From Candidatus Bathyarchaeota archaeon (lineage in GTDB: Archaea; Thermoproteota; Bathyarchaeia; Bathyarchaeales; Bathycorpusculaceae), in assembly GCA_030668645.1 (NCBI GenBank), contig DAOVFC010000021.1, forward strand, positions 1 to 7,456: 7,456 bases of DNA, read 5' to 3'. The translations under genes and the position numbers were made by a program. Positions 5,689-7,456 of this stretch are shown in pieces. The notes below the pieces were generated by a model. It saw nothing but the letters and a program-made list of their open reading frames with translations, was not told the origin of the DNA and did not search any database. The first letter of the stretch is position 1; the number at the start of each line of letters is the position of its first letter.

Positions 5689-7006
5689 CTCCTCCGGTTG
5701 TCGGGTCGTAGGTGACAGAGTCGCCGTTAAGCTGGTTATACGTGAAGGACATGGAATATCCGTCCTTTGCTGTTACTCTGATGCTGTTTGATTCATTAAC
5801 CCCGCCGACTAAATCACAGAGATAATCAACAGTAACCCCCTTATATCTAAACGGTCCGACTATCGTGCCAGCGCTTGTCATGAGGCCTCCCCAACCTTCA
5901 CAGGAAGACATATAGATAACATCGTCGAAGGAGAGCACAACCGTCTCGTTTCCGACTATTGTAAGTGACCATTGGATTCCTGTTTCTAACCTAACTATAG
6001 TTTTGATTCCGTCAGGTAAGTTTCCGCTGCCTACTGCTGGCACGATTGGTGGCTGTCCACAGTTTTCGAAAGTTTCTCTTCCTTCCTCGCTTAAAACGAG
6101 TTTTATGAATTCCAGTCCGAGGTCGGGGTCTGGAGCATTCTTGGGAACCGTTATGCCATATACTACGGGTTTTCCGGTGCATGTCTTTCCGTCAGCTTTG
6201 TCTAACTTGACTTTTCCGTAGAAGTCTGCGTACTTTACCTTGCCTAGGTTTATTTTTTCGGGTAAGCTCACGAATTTAAGGTTGTGCTGAACAGACACGC
6301 TTCTGTACTCAAACGCGTAGTCAAGGCCGCCTTCTTCAACAAGCGCGACAAGGTCAACGGATTTCGACCTTATAACAACTTTTTCGGTGTTCGGTGCCAA
6401 ATCTTCCGGTGTCTTTATGAGATAAGTCTCGTTTTCTTCGCTTACCGTGATGGCAGTGTTGCTTAATATCAGATCATCGAATATTTCTGAATCGTTGTAA
6501 TATAACTCTGCAAGTTGATTTATCATCACGGCTCTGTATCCACACGGGTCAAGGTTTGGACTTGAGAACCCGAAGGTCACGCCTTCTCGTCTAAGTATGT
6601 TGTACCAGTTTGTAGAGTTGATTTCGTCCCTGTAGCTGCTTTTCTCTTTGTTGTACGCCAGCACCATCTCGTTTCGTGCAAATCTAACGTACCAGTCCAC
6701 GTATTCCGTGTACATCATGTCCGGTATCAACGAGTAATCCGCAGACGCTAGCACATCTGCTTTTCTTCCGACGTCGGTTATCTGTCTAACCGCCTTTACA
6801 CTGCCCATCGGTTCTCTCTGAACATCTACATCTGGATGCTGACTCTCAAATAATTCTTCGATCTCTTCAAAAGGAACAGCTAAACTGCCTGCGTGAAAGA
6901 CTTTCAGCACGGTTTTTGATGGAATTAAAGCTTTCCACGCAAATATACCACCGATGACTATGCAGATTGCAACAACCGCTGTTAGGATATTGATTAATGG
7001 CTTCAA
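5606..7006 (-). CDS. wtpA: WtpA-type oxyanion-binding protein fused to sulfite-oxidase-fold domains (N-terminal part, frame broken)
   Basis: This is the first gene of the operon. Numbering here uses the in-frame ATG at 7036. A membrane anchor (about 12-34) is followed by a full WtpA domain (about 42-350) with HAGSLAVPF (48-56), MGSVKAVRQI (77-86), SADYSLIPDMMY (98-109), NLDPCGYRAVM (161-171), SVDL (226-229), GLDYAFEYRS (237-246) and VVYGITVP (291-298). Asp163 and Asp228 are 65 residues apart, the spacing I recall for the Asp/Glu carboxylate ligands of Archaeoglobus ModA. From about 353 a second domain of sulfite-oxidase molybdopterin-binding type begins (WSLTIVG, MSSCEGWGG with Cys379, FRYKGVTVDYL, DGYSMSF) and runs into the frame break after DPTTG (about 448). 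The remaining 28 residues, rich in Arg, are out of frame. I prefer TTG 7006 as start because ATG 7036 would lie upstream of the inferred transcription start; TTG has GAGGGA five bases before it. Confidence 0.85.
   Translation of the reverse strand: MKPLINILTAVVAICIVIGGIFAWKALIPSKTVLKVFHAGSLAVPFEEIEELFESQHPDVDVQREPMGSVKAVRQITDVGRKADVLASADYSLIPDMMYTEYVDWYVRFARNEMVLAYNKEKSSYRDEINSTNWYNILRREGVTFGFSSPNLDPCGYRAVMINQLAELYYNDSEIFDDLILSNTAITVSEENETYLIKTPEDLAPNTEKVVIRSKSVDLVALVEEGGLDYAFEYRSVSVQHNLKFVSLPEKINLGKVKYADFYGKVKLDKADGKTCTGKPVVYGITVPKNAPDPDLGLEFIKLVLSEEGRETFENCGQPPIVPAVGSGNLPDGIKTIVRLETGIQWSLTIVGNETVVLSFDDVIYMSSCEGWGGLMTSAGTIVGPFRYKGVTVDYLCDLVGGVNESNSIRVTAKDGYSMSFTYNQLNGDSVTYDPTTGGGASWRTRDGVGLRRRRRVAFRGARGFS
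5686..5695 (-). other. Frameshift junction at internal Shine-Dalgarno-like GGAGGAGGTG
   Basis: On the minus strand the frame-0 codons ACC GGA GGA GGT lead into nonsense, whereas skipping one G (ACC GGA GAG GTG CCT) restores a continuous domain (TTGEVPHGELEM). The +1 frame is open back to a TAA near 5780, so the break lies between there and 5688, most likely here. The sequence matches the anti-Shine-Dalgarno complement almost perfectly. It could be an indel mutation, a sequencing or assembly error, or, less likely, a programmed +1 shift. Confidence 0.7.
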
Positions 7007-7011
7007 GCTAA

Positions 7012-7017
7012 TCCCTC
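7012..7017 (-). promoter_or_regulatory. Ribosome-binding site deciding the TTG start at 7006
   Basis: GAGGGA lies five bases before TTG 7006 on the minus strand. The resulting protein begins MKPLINILTAVVAICIVIGG, a lysine followed directly by the membrane segment. By contrast, the ATG at 7036 has no recognisable ribosome-binding site. Confidence 0.5.
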
Positions 7018-7041
7018 GATATGAATATTCATGCATATCGA
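7016..7041. promoter_or_regulatory. Candidate ModE-type operator (inverted repeat)
   Basis: Perfect 8-bp arms TCGATATG (7016-7023) and CATATCGA (7034-7041) flank a 10-bp spacer, and a nested 12-bp perfect palindrome ATGAATATTCAT sits at 7021-7032. The form CGnTAT-N12-ATAnCG spans 24 bp, the form and length I recall for the E. coli ModE site before modA. It covers the inferred transcription start (about 7025) of the wtp operon and lies about 80 bp from the divergent modE-like gene, so repression of the operon by that regulator is a natural reading. Confidence 0.6.
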
Positions 7042-7047
7042 TTTCTG

Positions 7048-7054
7048 TATAAAA
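7048..7054 (-). promoter_or_regulatory. TATA box of the wtp operon
   Basis: TTTTATA on the minus strand, preceded by AACC, is a good archaeal TATA element. With the usual distance of about 26 bp, transcription would begin near 7025, inside the 7016-7041 palindrome and downstream of ATG 7036. This supports translation from TTG 7006 with a leader of about 18 nt. Confidence 0.55.
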
Positions 7055-7091
7055 GGTTTACTGAGCGTCAAAAGAGAAACCATGCAAACAA

Positions 7092-7104
7092 TTTAAGTAT
7101 AATA
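7092..7104 (+). promoter_or_regulatory. TATA box of the modE-like gene
   Basis: TTTAAGTATAATA contains two overlapping TATA-like elements (TTTAAGTA and GTATAATA). Either would place the transcription start at about 7122-7126, at the ATG at 7124, so the transcript is probably leaderless or nearly so. No clear Shine-Dalgarno precedes the ATG, which fits. Confidence 0.5.
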
Positions 7105-7122
7105 TCTCTGTATACTCAGAGA
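7105..7122. promoter_or_regulatory. Inverted repeat at the modE-like start, possible autoregulatory site
   Basis: TCTCTG (7105-7110) and CAGAGA (7117-7122) are perfect 6-bp arms around TATACT, ending two bases before the ATG. GTATA/TATAC (7097-7101 and 7111-7115) is a second short inverted repeat overlapping it. Neither shares the CGnTAT half-site of 7016-7041, so binding by the same regulator is not supported; another factor or chance remains possible. Confidence 0.3.
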
Positions 7123-7123
7123 G

Positions 7124-7456
7124 ATGCTCACCCACAAAAAACACAAGCCCGCCTGCAAAATCTGGATAGAACCCAGAGGAAAACCAATTATAGGCAAGGG
7201 CGGAGCCGAAATCCTCGAGCAGATAGAGAAGGAAAAATCGATTTCGAAGGCTGCCAAAAAACTAGGCATGTCATACCGTTACGTTTGGAACTACTTACGG
7301 AAAATAGAGAAAACCCTAGGCGAACCAGTTGTGGAAACCCACAGAGGCGGAAGGTTCGGCGGAGGCGGTGCAAAGCTAACTAAGCTGGGTGAAAGCTTGT
7401 TAAGAGAGTATAAACGTGTCGAGAGTTACGTGGGTGAGGTTCTGTACGATGAGGAG
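7124..7456 (+). CDS. modE: ModE-family molybdate/tungstate-responsive transcriptional regulator, 3' partial
   Basis: The frame from ATG 7124 is open to the end of the window (111 codons). It encodes the N-terminal winged-helix DNA-binding domain of the ModE family: KGGAEILEQIEKEKSISKAA (about 25-44), AAKKLGMSYRYVWNYLRKIE (43-62) as helix-turn-helix, and TLGEPVVETHRGGRFGGGGA (64-83) with LTKLGESLLREY following as the wing and last helix. ModE binds DNA as a dimer and, in bacteria, represses molybdate-uptake genes when molybdate is bound by its C-terminal MOP domains. Many archaeal relatives have only the DNA-binding domain; the window ends too early to tell which applies here. It is divergent from the wtp operon across about 117 bp that hold both promoters and a ModE-like palindrome, so it is very likely the operon's regulator. 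Confidence 0.88.
   Translation, partial: MLTHKKHKPACKIWIEPRGKPIIGKGGAEILEQIEKEKSISKAAKKLGMSYRYVWNYLRKIEKTLGEPVVETHRGGRFGGGGAKLTKLGESLLREYKRVESYVGEVLYDEE

Noticed and set aside
6003..6466. Plus-strand frames inside the first wtpA
   Set aside because: They are antisense shadows of the well-conserved WtpA domain.
7021..7383. Frames 7021-7383 (+) and 7188-7373 (-)
   Set aside because: They compete with the ModE-like frame from 7124, which has a clear family pattern; their products are Arg/Asn-rich or motif-free.
1..7456. CRISPR arrays, tRNA/rRNA genes or insertion sequences
   Set aside because: No regularly spaced direct repeats, no tRNA T-loop or cloverleaf pattern, and no transposase motifs or flanking target duplications were seen.

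Overview
The window looks archaeal. It carries a thiolase-type DUF35/OB-fold zinc-ribbon protein, a WtpABC-type tungstate/molybdate ABC transporter and an archaeal ModE-like regulator. It also has TATA-box promoters about 26 bp before inferred transcription starts, GGTGA/GGAGG Shine-Dalgarno sites, frequent TTG/GTG starts and 4-bp start/stop overlaps. The composition and gene set would suit an uncultivated Thermoproteota lineage such as Bathyarchaeia, but that is an impression from family content, not a demonstrated placement.

Layout. 1-378 (+) is the 3' part of a DUF35 zinc-ribbon gene whose start lies before the window. 392-1090 (-) is a HAD-superfamily phosphatase, convergent with it. 1091-1936 is mostly non-coding: one weak small ORF (1362-1622, -), a long bulged hairpin (1653-1687) and a shorter hairpin (1777-1801). 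1937-2152 (+) is a 71-aa winged-helix-like protein whose 3' end overlaps the end of the transporter operon by 13 bp. 2140-7006 (-) is a four-gene operon read right to left: a WtpA paralogue fused to two sulfite-oxidase-fold domains and broken by a +1 frameshift near 5690, then a second stand-alone WtpA paralogue, then WtpB permease, then WtpC ATPase. From 7124 (+), divergent from the operon, runs the start of a ModE-family regulator that continues past the window.

How it fits together. WtpA proteins capture tungstate or molybdate outside the cell, WtpB forms the channel and WtpC drives import with ATP. The divergent ModE-like protein probably senses the oxyanion and represses the operon. A strong inverted repeat (7016-7041) lies over the inferred operon transcription start and has the CGnTAT...ATAnCG form and overall length that I recall for ModE sites.

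The most unusual points are: (i) the fusion of an oxyanion-binding protein to tandem molybdopterin-enzyme-fold domains; (ii) a frameshift in that fusion exactly at an internal GGAGGAGGTG; and (iii) a second WtpA paralogue in which three acidic residues of the metal-binding lobe, probably including one of the two carboxylate ligands, are all changed to amides (Asp to Gln, Asp to Asn, Glu to Gln), which hints at a changed ligand preference. I see no CRISPR array, tRNA, rRNA or insertion sequence.
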